From Kistimonas sp964291505 (GTDB lineage Bacteria > Pseudomonadota > Gammaproteobacteria > Pseudomonadales > Endozoicomonadaceae), in the NCBI GenBank assembly GCA_964291505.2, contig OZ220216.1, forward strand, positions 1,860,001 to 1,924,000: a stretch of 64,000 bases of DNA, given 5' to 3'. Positions 16,796 to 25,290 of the stretch are shown here, piece after piece (the first letter of the stretch is position 1; each line of letters begins with the position of its first letter). A model generated the notes under the pieces. That model did no database searches, was not told the origin of the DNA, and saw only the letters and a list, made by a program, of their open reading frames with translations. A program made the translations under genes and the position numbers.

Positions 16796-18703
16796 TTAGC
16801 CTGCCACTTCCACCAAGAACTGATTGAGACGTTTGACGTAGGCCGCAGGATCATCCAGCTTGCCACCCGCAGCCAGGTTGGCTTGATCAAAGATAATATG
16901 CACCAGATCACCAAACCGGTCTTCATCAGGCTCATTATCCAGCCGGGTAATCAATGCATGATCAGCATTAATTTCCATGATCGGCTTGCTTTCAGGTACA
17001 TCCTGACCCGCTGCCTGGAGAATGCTCTTCATCTGAGCCCCCATATCAAACTGGCCAACCACCAGGCAGGCCGGTGAATCAGTCAGACGGTTCGTCACCC
17101 GAACCTCTTCCACACTGCCACCCAGAGAGTTCTTAATACGTGCAACCAAGTCTTCGTGTTCTTTGGCTGCCTCTTCCTTGGCTTTCTGATCGGCTTCATC
17201 ATCCAGGCTACCAAGGTCCAGGTCACCGCGACCAACATCCACGAACGTCTTACCGTCGAATTCGTGCATATGAGACATCAACCACTCATCAACACGATCA
17301 GTCAGCAACAGGACTTCAATTCCCTTCTTGCGGAAGACTTCCAGATGAGGGCTATTGGCCGCCGCATTGTAGCTTTCCGCTGTAATGAAGTAGATTTTCT
17401 CCTGACCTTCTTTCATTCGACCCATGTAATCGGCCAGAGAAACCGTCTGTGCAGATGTAGCAGTATGCGTGGACGCAAAGCGCAGCAGAGACGCGATCTT
17501 CTCACGGTTGGCAAAGTCTTCAGCCGGACCTTCCTTCAGCACCTGACCAAATTCATTCCAGAATGCCTGATAGGTTTCTACGTCGCTTTTCGCCAGTTTG
17601 GACAACATATCCAGCACCCGCTTGGTCAAAGCAGTTTTCATGCTTTCCACCTGCGGGTCTTTCTGCAGGATTTCACGGGAAACGTTCAGGGACAGGTCAT
17701 TGGAATCAACCACTCCCTTGATGAAACGCAGGTACATGGGCAGGAACTGCTCAGCTTCATCCATGATGAACACGCGTTGCACATAGAGCTTCAGGCCCTG
17801 CTGCATATCACGGTTATACAGGTCAAACGGCGCTTTGGATGGCACATAGAGAAGACTGGTGTATTCCAGCTTACCCTCAACCCTGTTATGGCTCCACTTC
17901 AGCGGATCAGCAAAATCGTGGCTGATATGCTTGTAGAACTCCTTGTACTCGTCATCGCTGATCTCACTGCGACTCCGGCACCAGAGCGCTTTCGCAGTAT
18001 TAACCGTTTCCCACTCTGGCTCGACCTCAGCCTTTTCTTCACCCTCTTCCGGTTCTGGCGGCTCCTTGAGCATCAGAACAGGCAGGGAAATATGGTCAGA
18101 ATACTTGCGAATAATGGAACGCAGACGCCAGCCATCGGCAAAACCCTGCTGCTCTGACTTGAGGTGCAGGATAATGGTGGTGCCGCGCTGCTCGCGATCA
18201 ATAGACTCAACGGTAAACTCACCGGTACCTTCAGATATCCAGCGAACACCCTCCTGCTCACCGGCCTTACGGGTTTCTACCGTGACTTTGTCCGCCACAA
18301 TGAAAGCAGAGTAGAACCCGACACCAAACTGACCAATCAGCTGGGCGTCTTTTTTCTGATCGCCCGTCATCTGCTTCAGGAATTCACCGGTACCGGACTT
18401 GGCAATAGTACCTAGGTTATCAATGACTTCCTGGCGATTCATGCCAACACCATTGTCAGTGATGGTAACGGTCTTGGCCTCTTTGTCAAAGCTGACCCGG
18501 ATATCCAGGTTTGGATCAGACTCCAGCAGACTGCTGTCATGTAACGCGGCAAAACGCAATTTGTCAGCCGCATCGCTGGCATTGGAAATCAGTTCACGCA
18601 GAAAGACTTCCGGGTGGGAGTACAGAGAGTGAATCATCAACTGCAGCAGCTGCTTGACTTCTGTCTGGAACCCCAGGGTCTCCTTACTGGCTTCAACGGT
18701 CAT
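16796..18703 (-). CDS. htpG: chaperone protein HtpG (Hsp90)
   Basis: A 635-residue bacterial Hsp90, a cytoplasmic ATP-driven dimeric chaperone. The start is the ATG at 18703 (MTVEASKETLGF), because the longer frame overlaps the heat-shock promoter. The N-terminal GHKL ATPase domain has FLRELISNASDAADKLR, DNGVGMNRQEVI, GTGEF and IGQFGVGFYSAFIV. The middle domain includes NVSREILQ, and the C-terminal dimerisation domain ends at residue 635; E. coli HtpG has 624. It stands alone between its own promoter and terminator. Confidence 0.97.
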   Translation of the reverse strand: MTVEASKETLGFQTEVKQLLQLMIHSLYSHPEVFLRELISNASDAADKLRFAALHDSSLLESDPNLDIRVSFDKEAKTVTITDNGVGMNRQEVIDNLGTIAKSGTGEFLKQMTGDQKKDAQLIGQFGVGFYSAFIVADKVTVETRKAGEQEGVRWISEGTGEFTVESIDREQRGTTIILHLKSEQQGFADGWRLRSIIRKYSDHISLPVLMLKEPPEPEEGEEKAEVEPEWETVNTAKALWCRSRSEISDDEYKEFYKHISHDFADPLKWSHNRVEGKLEYTSLLYVPSKAPFDLYNRDMQQGLKLYVQRVFIMDEAEQFLPMYLRFIKGVVDSNDLSLNVSREILQKDPQVESMKTALTKRVLDMLSKLAKSDVETYQAFWNEFGQVLKEGPAEDFANREKIASLLRFASTHTATSAQTVSLADYMGRMKEGQEKIYFITAESYNAAANSPHLEVFRKKGIEVLLLTDRVDEWLMSHMHEFDGKTFVDVGRGDLDLGSLDDEADQKAKEEAAKEHEDLVARIKNSLGGSVEEVRVTNRLTDSPACLVVGQFDMGAQMKSILQAAGQDVPESKPIMEINADHALITRLDNEPDEDRFGDLVHIIFDQANLAAGGKLDDPAAYVKRLNQFLVEVAG

Positions 18704-18753
18704 AGGGTGCTTTATCCTCTTGAATTCAGCATGACAAACGAATACTGAAAACC

Positions 18754-18784
18754 TAGATAAGGGCATCCGAACTGATTTCAAGGG
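18754..18784 (-). promoter_or_regulatory. sigma-32-type heat-shock promoter of htpG
   Basis: On the minus strand CCCTTGAAA is followed, 13 bases after CTTGAA, by CCCTTATCTA. This fits the heat-shock consensus (CTTGAA, 13-17 bases, CCCCATnTA) with few mismatches. Transcription would start about 40 bases before the htpG ATG. Confidence 0.7.
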
Positions 18785-19063
18785 CAGATTTCCAGCAAAT
18801 TGATTTCAGATGCCTCGAACTTCTCCCGTTGTTACCAAATGGTTGTACATCCGTTTCGGTGAATAACACCATCGCCATTGACCATAACAACCGTTCAAAA
18901 TACTTATTGTCGCTGATGGCCATGGCCCCTAAGATGCGCCGCTTTGGCATAGAACCGCCCCATTGTGGTAACAAGGTCTTCAACCGACCCCTGTCAGGAT
19001 GACAGCATTAAGTGCCTAACAACTGGTGCAATCGCGTACCGCCGGAGGACAAGCAGAGACACG
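18785..19063. other. divergent region htpG/tdk, nothing further recognised
   Basis: This is the remainder of the space between htpG and the thymidine kinase gene. It should carry the tdk promoter, but no clear -35/-10 pair was found. A GGAGG at about 19043 lies too far (over 15 bases) from the chosen tdk ATG. Confidence 0.4.
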
Positions 19064-19606
19064 ATGACACCCATTTCCTTTATTTACGGCCCCATGAAGT
19101 CCGGCAAGACTGCACGACTGATTGGTGACTTTTACGCGCTATCCGAGCACTACAAAGTCACAGTCGTCCGCCCGTCCATTGACACCCGGTCACCGGATGG
19201 CTACGTGAAAAGCCGCAATGGCAGCGAACTGCAATGCAAGGTGTTTGCGTCTACGGATCAATTGCTGTCAATAATGAGTGAGTCGGGCACCGAGGTTCTG
19301 CTGGTCGATGAAGCCCAATTTCTGCCTGCCGAAACCGTCAAACAGTTAATCCGCCTCAGCCTGAACACTGCACTGCAGGTGCGCTTCTACGGCCTGATGA
19401 CCGATTACCTGGGCAATATTTTTGAAGCTTCGGAAACCATCACGAAGTTCTCACAGAAACTGGAACCCCTGTTTGCCAACTGTCACTGCGGCAAACCGGC
19501 CCAGTTCACCCAGTTTACCGGTGAAAGTAACGGCCGAACCATCATCGTCGGCCACGATGAAGAGTACTTTCCCGTTTGCACCCACTGTTTCCTGGAAGCC
19601 TGTTAA
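19064..19606 (+). CDS. tdk: thymidine kinase (type II)
   Basis: A 180-residue kinase that phosphorylates thymidine to dTMP with ATP. The start at 19064 (MTPISFIYGPMKSGKT) puts the P-loop GPMKSGKT at the N terminus, as in the family. Other motifs are VLLVDEAQFL (Walker B-like), the lasso-region YGLMTDYLGNIFEAS, and zinc ligands in ANCHCGKPA and the C-terminal PVCTHCFLEAC. It is shorter than E. coli Tdk (205) and ends right after the last zinc ligands, so the C-terminal tail is missing. A second, unrelated deoxynucleoside kinase gene begins two bases after the stop, so the pair is almost surely co-translated. Confidence 0.87.
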   Translation: MTPISFIYGPMKSGKTARLIGDFYALSEHYKVTVVRPSIDTRSPDGYVKSRNGSELQCKVFASTDQLLSIMSESGTEVLLVDEAQFLPAETVKQLIRLSLNTALQVRFYGLMTDYLGNIFEASETITKFSQKLEPLFANCHCGKPAQFTQFTGESNGRTIIVGHDEEYFPVCTHCFLEAC

Positions 19607-19608
19607 CC

Positions 19609-20256
19609 ATGACCGATTGCCAGACCAACCATTTTGTTGCTGTAGAAGCTAACATCGCCGCCGGCAAATCGACGCTACTGCCACTTCTTGCCGAGGCCAT
19701 GGGCTGGGAAGCTCTGAAGGAACCGGTTGACGACCCACGCTTCACCGAACTGCTGGAAGATTTCACCAAGCATCCTCACGATGCCAACCGCCGTATTCGT
19801 TTCCAAAAGTACATCACCGAGCGTCGTGCGACACTGGTAGAAGGGTTGGACCGCAGCAAAAATTACCTGATTGAGCGCTCGCTCTACTCAGACCTGATTT
19901 TTTCCCAGGCCAACTTCCTGTCCATGGAACAGCCTGACGCCATGTACATGGATTATTACTACGATATCAAGCGTCGACTGGAGCACTACCCAAGAATCAG
20001 CGCTGTTGTATACCTCCAGACGGATCCGACTGTTGCTCATGATCGTCTGTTGGAACGTGCCCGTTCAGCAGAATCAGGCACACCGCTGGCTTACCTGGAA
20101 GACCTGCATCGTTTCCACGAAGCCTGCCTGCCCCAGATCTGCCGGGAAATGCAGACCCCCATGCTGACCGTCAACTGGAATGCATTCGGTTGCGAGCATG
20201 AGCTGGCCAAAATGATCTTTTCGACTATCGAAGACAACCAGTCATTGGCTGCCTGA
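19609..20256 (+). CDS. deoxynucleoside kinase (dCK/dGK/dNK family)
   Basis: A 215-residue kinase of the P-loop deoxynucleoside kinase family, which makes dNMPs from deoxynucleosides. The start is the ATG at 19609, two bases after tdk. The N-terminal VAVEANIAAGKSTLLP is the P-loop (from E13), residues 89-91 give the ERS motif in LIERSLYSDLIFSQAN, and the lid region RARSAESGTPLAYLEDLHRFHE is arginine-rich as expected. This family is well known from animals, viruses and Firmicutes and is less usual in gammaproteobacteria, where Tdk alone is the norm. Base specificity cannot be told. The close coupling to tdk suggests that together they cover thymidine and other deoxynucleosides. Confidence 0.88.
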   Translation: MTDCQTNHFVAVEANIAAGKSTLLPLLAEAMGWEALKEPVDDPRFTELLEDFTKHPHDANRRIRFQKYITERRATLVEGLDRSKNYLIERSLYSDLIFSQANFLSMEQPDAMYMDYYYDIKRRLEHYPRISAVVYLQTDPTVAHDRLLERARSAESGTPLAYLEDLHRFHEACLPQICREMQTPMLTVNWNAFGCEHELAKMIFSTIEDNQSLAA

Positions 20257-20265
20257 ACTCATACT

Positions 20266-20291
20266 AAAAAGGGCCTCTAAGAGGCCCTTTT
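20266..20291. terminator. bidirectional rho-independent terminator between dNK gene and cysG
   Basis: AAAAGGGCCTC pairs perfectly with GAGGCCCTTTT over a TAA loop. It serves both the tdk-dNK operon and convergent cysG. Confidence 0.92.
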
Positions 20292-20296
20292 GCTTG

Positions 20297-21691
20297 TTAA
20301 GCGTTCTCTTCCTCCAAACCGAACCATTTCAATCGTTCATGTAACTGAACCACTTCACCCACAATGATGAGTGTGGGCGGTTTGATTTTTATCTGAGCAA
20401 TATCGCTGACGATTGAGCCCAGAGTACCGGTATAAACACGTTGACCCCGTGTCGTACCCTGCTGTATCAGCGCAACCGGCGTTTCCGGGCTACGACCATG
20501 ATCAACCAATTCCTTGCAGATTCTGGGAAGCCCCATCAATCCCATATAAAAGACCAATGTCTGATCTTTGCGCACCATCTCAGACCAGTTCAGATCATAA
20601 CCACCGTCTTTGAGATGTCCTGTCACAAAGCGCACAGACTGCGCATAGTCACGGTGTGTCAGGGGAATACCGGCATAACTCGCACAACCGGACGCGGCCG
20701 TAATACCCGGAACGACCTGGAAAGGAATGCCTTCTTCGGCAAGGGTATCTATTTCTTCCCCTCCACGGCCAAAGATAAACGGATCACCGCCTTTGAGACG
20801 CAAAACACGCTTGCCCTCTTTCGCCAACTTCACGAGCAGTGTATTGATATCTCCCTGAGGTAACGTGTGCTGGTCCCGCCGTTTACCCACATAAATATAA
20901 TCAGCATCACGACGACACAGCGCCAGTACGTCTTCTGATACCAGCCGGTCATGTAACACGACATCCGCCTGTTGCATCAGACGCAAAGCTCGAAAGGTCA
21001 ACAAATCAGGATCGCCTGGCCCGCCACCGACAAGATAGACTTCGCCGACCTGCTGCTCTTCCTGCGCATTCAGCGCTTGGCCGATCATTTGCCGAGCCTG
21101 CTCCATATTGCCAGCCAAAGCCTGCTCTGCAGCAGGCCCGCCCAGCACTTTCTCCCAAAAATAGCGGCGATCATTCAGACTGGCAAATCGGGCTTTGACC
21201 TGAGTCCGGAAGCTGCCGGCTAACTCTGCCAATCGCCCATAACCATCAGGAAGCAAACTCTCCAGACGGGTACGCAGTAATCTGGCCAGCACTGGCGCCT
21301 TACCTGCACTGGATACGGAAACAATTAGAGGGGAGCGGTCTATGATGGCTGGCATAATGGCATTACCCTTCTCTGCCCCATCCACCACATTGACGGTCAA
21401 ACCGCGGGCTTTAGCAGCCTCCGCAACAGCGCCATTCACTGCATCGCTATCTGTTGCGGCAATGACCAGCCTAACACCACTCAGGTCTTCATCCAGAAAA
21501 GGACGCTGAATGATTTCATGTCGCTGGTGATCCAGCATACCGGCCAGCTCTTCAAGAATATCCGGCGCTACCAGACGAATACGCGCCCCTGCTGAAAGCA
21601 GTAGCCGAATCTTGCGAAGCGCTACAGCATCACCACCAACCACCAGGCATACGGTATCCCTGACATCCAGATACAGCGGCAGATAATCCAC
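20297..21691 (-). CDS. cysG: siroheme synthase CysG
   Basis: A 464-residue trifunctional enzyme that converts uroporphyrinogen III to siroheme, the cofactor of sulfite and nitrite reductases. The N-terminal half (MDYLPLYLDVRDTVCLVVGG) is the precorrin-2 dehydrogenase/sirohydrochlorin ferrochelatase with its NAD-binding glycines and the SSAGKAPVLARLLRTRLE segment. The C-terminal half is the SAM-dependent uroporphyrinogen methyltransferase: VYLVGGGPGDPDLLTFRALR, LKGGDPFIFGRGGEE and VVPGITAASGCASYAGIPLTH. The size matches E. coli CysG (457). In pseudomonads cysG often follows serS directly; here glpK lies between them on the other strand. Confidence 0.97.
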   Translation of the reverse strand: MDYLPLYLDVRDTVCLVVGGDAVALRKIRLLLSAGARIRLVAPDILEELAGMLDHQRHEIIQRPFLDEDLSGVRLVIAATDSDAVNGAVAEAAKARGLTVNVVDGAEKGNAIMPAIIDRSPLIVSVSSAGKAPVLARLLRTRLESLLPDGYGRLAELAGSFRTQVKARFASLNDRRYFWEKVLGGPAAEQALAGNMEQARQMIGQALNAQEEQQVGEVYLVGGGPGDPDLLTFRALRLMQQADVVLHDRLVSEDVLALCRRDADYIYVGKRRDQHTLPQGDINTLLVKLAKEGKRVLRLKGGDPFIFGRGGEEIDTLAEEGIPFQVVPGITAASGCASYAGIPLTHRDYAQSVRFVTGHLKDGGYDLNWSEMVRKDQTLVFYMGLMGLPRICKELVDHGRSPETPVALIQQGTTRGQRVYTGTLGSIVSDIAQIKIKPPTLIIVGEVVQLHERLKWFGLEEENA

Positions 21692-21960
21692 TGTCGCACC
21701 CCCATCTTATTCTCTCTGAACGACCGATTCCCTGTCAGATCCTGTCCTTTTCGATGGCATTTTACACACATTAAACGACAAAACGCTTATAAAACCCTGA
21801 AATATCCTTATACGAAAAAGGCTTTTTACCGAAACCATACCCCTGAAATCATCAAATATGGTAACCTCGGTGCGCCTGAAAAGGTTTAAAAAAAGAGCGG
21901 CAAACGCCACAAAGAGAACTGCCGTTCCCCACGGCACGCAGGTATCGACAAGGACCAGTA

Positions 21961-23463
21961 ATGACCCAAGAGAGTCGCTATATTGTCGCGCTGGATCAAG
22001 GCACCACCAGCTCCCGCAGTATCATCTTTGATCATGACGCACAGATTGTCGGCATTTCACAACGGGAATTCACGCAGATTTATCCCCGGGCCGGCTGGGT
22101 CGAGCATGATCCCATGGAAATCTGGGCGACCCAGAATGCCACACTCACAGAAGTCCTCGACAAGGCCGGTATTGGTGTAGAAGAGGTCGCTGCCATCGGC
22201 ATCACCAACCAGCGTGAAACAACGGTCGTCTGGGATCGCCACACAGGCAAGCCGATTTACAACGCTATCGTCTGGCAATGCCGCCGAACCGCCGAGATCT
22301 GTGAGTCCCTGAAAAAACAGGGCATGGAAGACTATGTCCGTGAAACCACCGGTCTGGTACTCGACCCTTACTTTTCCGGCACCAAAATTCGCTGGATTCT
22401 GGACAATGTGGATGGCGCACGGGGAAAGGCCGAAAAAGGTGACCTGCTGTTTGGCACCGTGGACACCTGGCTGGTCTGGAAACTGACCAACGGTCGCACT
22501 CATGTCACCGATTACACCAACGCCTCCCGAACCATGCTGTTCAATATCAAGACACTGGAATGGGATGAGACGCTGCTGGAAGCCCTGCAGATACCACGTA
22601 GCATGCTTCCTGAGGTCAAAACCTGCAGCGAGATCTACGGCAAAACCACGCTTCGCAACAATATCAGTGTTCCGATCGCCGGTATTGCCGGTGACCAGCA
22701 GGCTGCTCTCTTTGGGCAGCAATGCTACGAGAAAGGTATGGCCAAGAATACCTACGGCACCGGGTGCTTCATGCTGATGAATACCGGTGAAACCCCGGTT
22801 CCTTCCAGCCACGGACTGCTGACGACCATCGCCTACGGCCTGAACGGCAAGGTGAATTATGCCCTGGAAGGCAGCGTCTTCATGGGCGGCGCCTCTATCC
22901 AGTGGCTACGGGATGAAATGGGTCTGGTGCGAGATTCTGCTGACTCCGAATATTTCGCCAGCAAAGTCGATGATACCAACGGCGTCTACATGGTGCCGGC
23001 ATTTACTGGTCTTGGTGCACCCTATTGGGATGCCCATGCCCGTGGAACCATTGTCGGCCTAACCCGCGGCGCCAACCGCAACCACATTATCCGGGCCACC
23101 CTGGAAGCCATTGCCTACCAGTCACGCGATGTACTGGATGCCATGCAACAGGACGCCGGTATTGAACTCCACCAATTACGTGTTGACGGTGGTGCCTCTG
23201 CCAATGAGTTCCTGATGCAGTTCCAGGCCGATATGCTGGGTGTTGATGTGGTACGTTCCGGCATTACCGAAACGACAGCAGCGGGTGCCGCCTGCCTGGC
23301 AGGTCTTGCGGTTGGTTTCTGGGACAGCGTCGATGCATTCAAACAAAAGGCCAGTGATGCCTCGATTTTCACAGCAGCCATGCCTGCTGAGCAGGTCGAA
23401 CAACGTTATAAGGGCTGGCAAAAAGCCCTGAAACGATCCCTGGCATGGAATAGCGACGATTAA
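21961..23463 (+). CDS. glpK: glycerol kinase
   Basis: A 500-residue FGGY-family kinase that phosphorylates glycerol to sn-glycerol-3-phosphate with ATP. The N terminus YIVALDQGTTSSRSIIFD is the phosphate-binding loop. Substrate residues are seen in AIGITNQRETTVVW and GTVDTWLVWKLT, and AFTGLGAPYWDAHARGTIVGLTRG is the family signature 2 region. The ribosome site AAGGACCAG sits just before the ATG. It stands alone, without glpF, glpD or glpR nearby, between convergent serS and divergent cysG, and a strong terminator follows. gpsA at 11.1 kb makes the same product from the glycolytic side. Confidence 0.97.
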   Translation: MTQESRYIVALDQGTTSSRSIIFDHDAQIVGISQREFTQIYPRAGWVEHDPMEIWATQNATLTEVLDKAGIGVEEVAAIGITNQRETTVVWDRHTGKPIYNAIVWQCRRTAEICESLKKQGMEDYVRETTGLVLDPYFSGTKIRWILDNVDGARGKAEKGDLLFGTVDTWLVWKLTNGRTHVTDYTNASRTMLFNIKTLEWDETLLEALQIPRSMLPEVKTCSEIYGKTTLRNNISVPIAGIAGDQQAALFGQQCYEKGMAKNTYGTGCFMLMNTGETPVPSSHGLLTTIAYGLNGKVNYALEGSVFMGGASIQWLRDEMGLVRDSADSEYFASKVDDTNGVYMVPAFTGLGAPYWDAHARGTIVGLTRGANRNHIIRATLEAIAYQSRDVLDAMQQDAGIELHQLRVDGGASANEFLMQFQADMLGVDVVRSGITETTAAGAACLAGLAVGFWDSVDAFKQKASDASIFTAAMPAEQVEQRYKGWQKALKRSLAWNSDD

Positions 23464-23472
23464 TCCAGCACA

Positions 23473-23500
23473 AAAAAACCCGGCAATAGCCGGGTTTTTT
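23473..23500. terminator. bidirectional rho-independent terminator between glpK and serS
   Basis: AAAAAACCCGGC pairs perfectly with GCCGGGTTTTTT over an AATA loop. It ends glpK and, read from the other side, the ftsK-lolA-rarA-crcB-serS transcript. Confidence 0.93.
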
Positions 23501-23518
23501 ATTAAAACGACAATGTAA

Positions 23519-24796
23519 TTACTGAATAATCTCAATGCCGCCCATATAGGGCTTGAGTGCTTCAGGCACGTGAATCCGACCTTCCGCATCCTGATAGTTC
23601 TCAATAACAGCCACCATGGCACGGCCAACAGCCACACCGGAACCATTCAGGGTATGCACCAGCTCAGGCTTGCCTTCAGCATTACGGAAGCGGGCCTGCA
23701 TCCGGCGCGCCTGGAAATCCAGACAGTTGGACACAGAAGAAATCTCACGGTACTTCTGCTGACCGGGCAACCAAACTTCCAGGTCATAGGTCTTGGTCGC
23801 GCCAAAGCCCAGATCGCCGCCACACAATGCAACAACACGGTAAGCCAGACCCAGCTTCTGCAAGATCGCTTCCGCATGACCGGTCATTTCTTCCAGCGCG
23901 TCAAAAGACTTCTCCGGATGAACAATCTGTACCATCTCGACTTTGTCGAACTGGTGCTGACGGATCATACCCTTGGTGTCTTTGCCATAACTACCCGCTT
24001 CACTACGGAAGCAAGGCGTGTGTGCTGTCAGGCGCAACGGCAGTTCAGCGGATTCAAGAATGGAATCCCGCACAATGTTGGTCAGCGGTACTTCTGATGT
24101 CGGAATCAGATAATATGGCTTTTCTTCACCCTCGCAGGAGGTCTTGAACAGGTCTTCCTCAAACTTGGGCAGCTGTCCGGTACCACGCAGTACATGGTCG
24201 TGTACCAGGTAAGGGGTATAGCACTCTTCATAACCGTGTTCACTGGTCTGCACATCCAGCATGAACTGCGCCAGTGCACGGTGCAGGCGTGCGATCTGGC
24301 CGCGCATCAGAGTAAAACGAGCTCCAGACAGCTTAGCGCCGGTTTCAAAATCCAGACCATAGGCCTGACCCAGCTCGACATGATCTTTCAGTTCAAAGTC
24401 TAACTGCGTGGGCTCACCCCATTTGCGGACTTCTAGGTTATCCTCTTCGTCCTTGCCTTCCGGGACTGACTCGTGCGGCAGGTTGGGCACAGTCAGGAAA
24501 ATGCCGTCCAGCTCCGCCTGAAGGTCCTTCAGCGTCTGCTCGGAGGTCTTCAATTCCCCGTTAATGCTATCCAGACGGGACTTGAGCTCAGTGACATCCT
24601 CGCCTTTTGCCTTCAACATGCCAAACTGCTTGGAACCGGACTTGCGCTCGCTCTGCAGTTGTTCGGTACGCAGCTGGATGGACTTCCGCTCGGCATCCAG
24701 GGACATGATCCGTTCCACATCCAGTTCGTAGTGCTTCTTGCGCAGCAGGGCCGCGACTTCCTCAGGATTGGCGCGAACGTATTTGGGATCTAGCAT
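23519..24796 (-). CDS. serS: seryl-tRNA synthetase
   Basis: A 425-residue class II aminoacyl-tRNA synthetase charging tRNA-Ser (and tRNA-Sec, if present). The N-terminal region from about residue 30 to 110 is the antiparallel coiled coil that grips the long variable arm. Catalytic motif 2 is seen in FRSEAGSYGKDTKGMIRQHQ, and motif 3 in NGSGVAVGRAMVAVIENYQ; the SVSNCLDFQARRMQ segment is also conserved. The C terminus ends in the usual way (PEALKPYMGGIE). It is the last gene of the ftsK-lolA-rarA-crcB-serS cluster, an order shared by many gammaproteobacteria. Confidence 0.97.
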   Translation of the reverse strand: MLDPKYVRANPEEVAALLRKKHYELDVERIMSLDAERKSIQLRTEQLQSERKSGSKQFGMLKAKGEDVTELKSRLDSINGELKTSEQTLKDLQAELDGIFLTVPNLPHESVPEGKDEEDNLEVRKWGEPTQLDFELKDHVELGQAYGLDFETGAKLSGARFTLMRGQIARLHRALAQFMLDVQTSEHGYEECYTPYLVHDHVLRGTGQLPKFEEDLFKTSCEGEEKPYYLIPTSEVPLTNIVRDSILESAELPLRLTAHTPCFRSEAGSYGKDTKGMIRQHQFDKVEMVQIVHPEKSFDALEEMTGHAEAILQKLGLAYRVVALCGGDLGFGATKTYDLEVWLPGQQKYREISSVSNCLDFQARRMQARFRNAEGKPELVHTLNGSGVAVGRAMVAVIENYQDAEGRIHVPEALKPYMGGIEIIQ

Positions 24797-24820
24797 GAGA
24801 GCTCTGTTACCTTGTCTGTA

Positions 24821-25213
24821 TTAAGCAAAGACCTTACCGGCCAGCGCATAACCGGCCCAGGTTGCCAACAGGCAACCTGCCACACTGGTCAGCATGTAGG
24901 CAATAGCGCCTACCGGGTCGCCGTCCTGTATCAGGCGAAACGCATCCAGCGAAAACGTCGAAAAAGTGGTTAATGCACCCAGGAAACCGACCATGATGAA
25001 CTGCCGCCAGATCGGCGGTAATGAAGCCTGTTCAACCAGTGCGTAGTAAGTCACGCCAATGATAAAAGATCCAATAATATTGGCAACCAGCGTGGGCACC
25101 GGGAACAGCTTTGCTTGACCCAGCTCAGCAAAACCCAGGTAGATCAATGCCCTGGAGACCGCGCCAAGCGCGCCGCCCAGGGCAATGGCAATCCATTCAA
25201 ACCAGAGAAACAT
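24821..25213 (-). CDS. crcB: fluoride ion channel CrcB/Fluc
   Basis: A 130-residue membrane protein with four hydrophobic helices that works as a dual-topology dimer exporting fluoride. The N-terminal GGALGAVSRALIYL and VANIIGSFIIGV segments are conserved, and GFLGALTTFSTFSLDAF contains the TTFSTF stretch that lines the pore. I favour the ATG at 25213 (MFLWFEWI), which has GGAA nine bases upstream and fits the family N terminus; the ATG at 25234 is possible. It lies between rarA and serS on the same strand. I looked for a fluoride riboswitch upstream and did not find one, so expression probably follows the operon. Confidence 0.93.
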   Translation of the reverse strand: MFLWFEWIAIALGGALGAVSRALIYLGFAELGQAKLFPVPTLVANIIGSFIIGVTYYALVEQASLPPIWRQFIMVGFLGALTTFSTFSLDAFRLIQDGDPVGAIAYMLTSVAGCLLATWAGYALAGKVFA

Positions 25214-25290
25214 AAGACAATATTCCGATTTCATTCAAAACAGGAAAGTACCTGTTCAAGGTATTCAAGACAGCTGTCTGAGATTAATCG

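Noticed and set aside
17156..18157. A 333-codon open frame on the strand opposite htpG.
   Set aside because: It mirrors htpG codon for codon, has no ribosome site and shows no protein-like features; htpG is certain.
25214..25290. A possible fluoride riboswitch upstream of crcB.
   Set aside because: The conserved GGNGATGG core and pseudoknot partner are not present on the minus strand before crcB.
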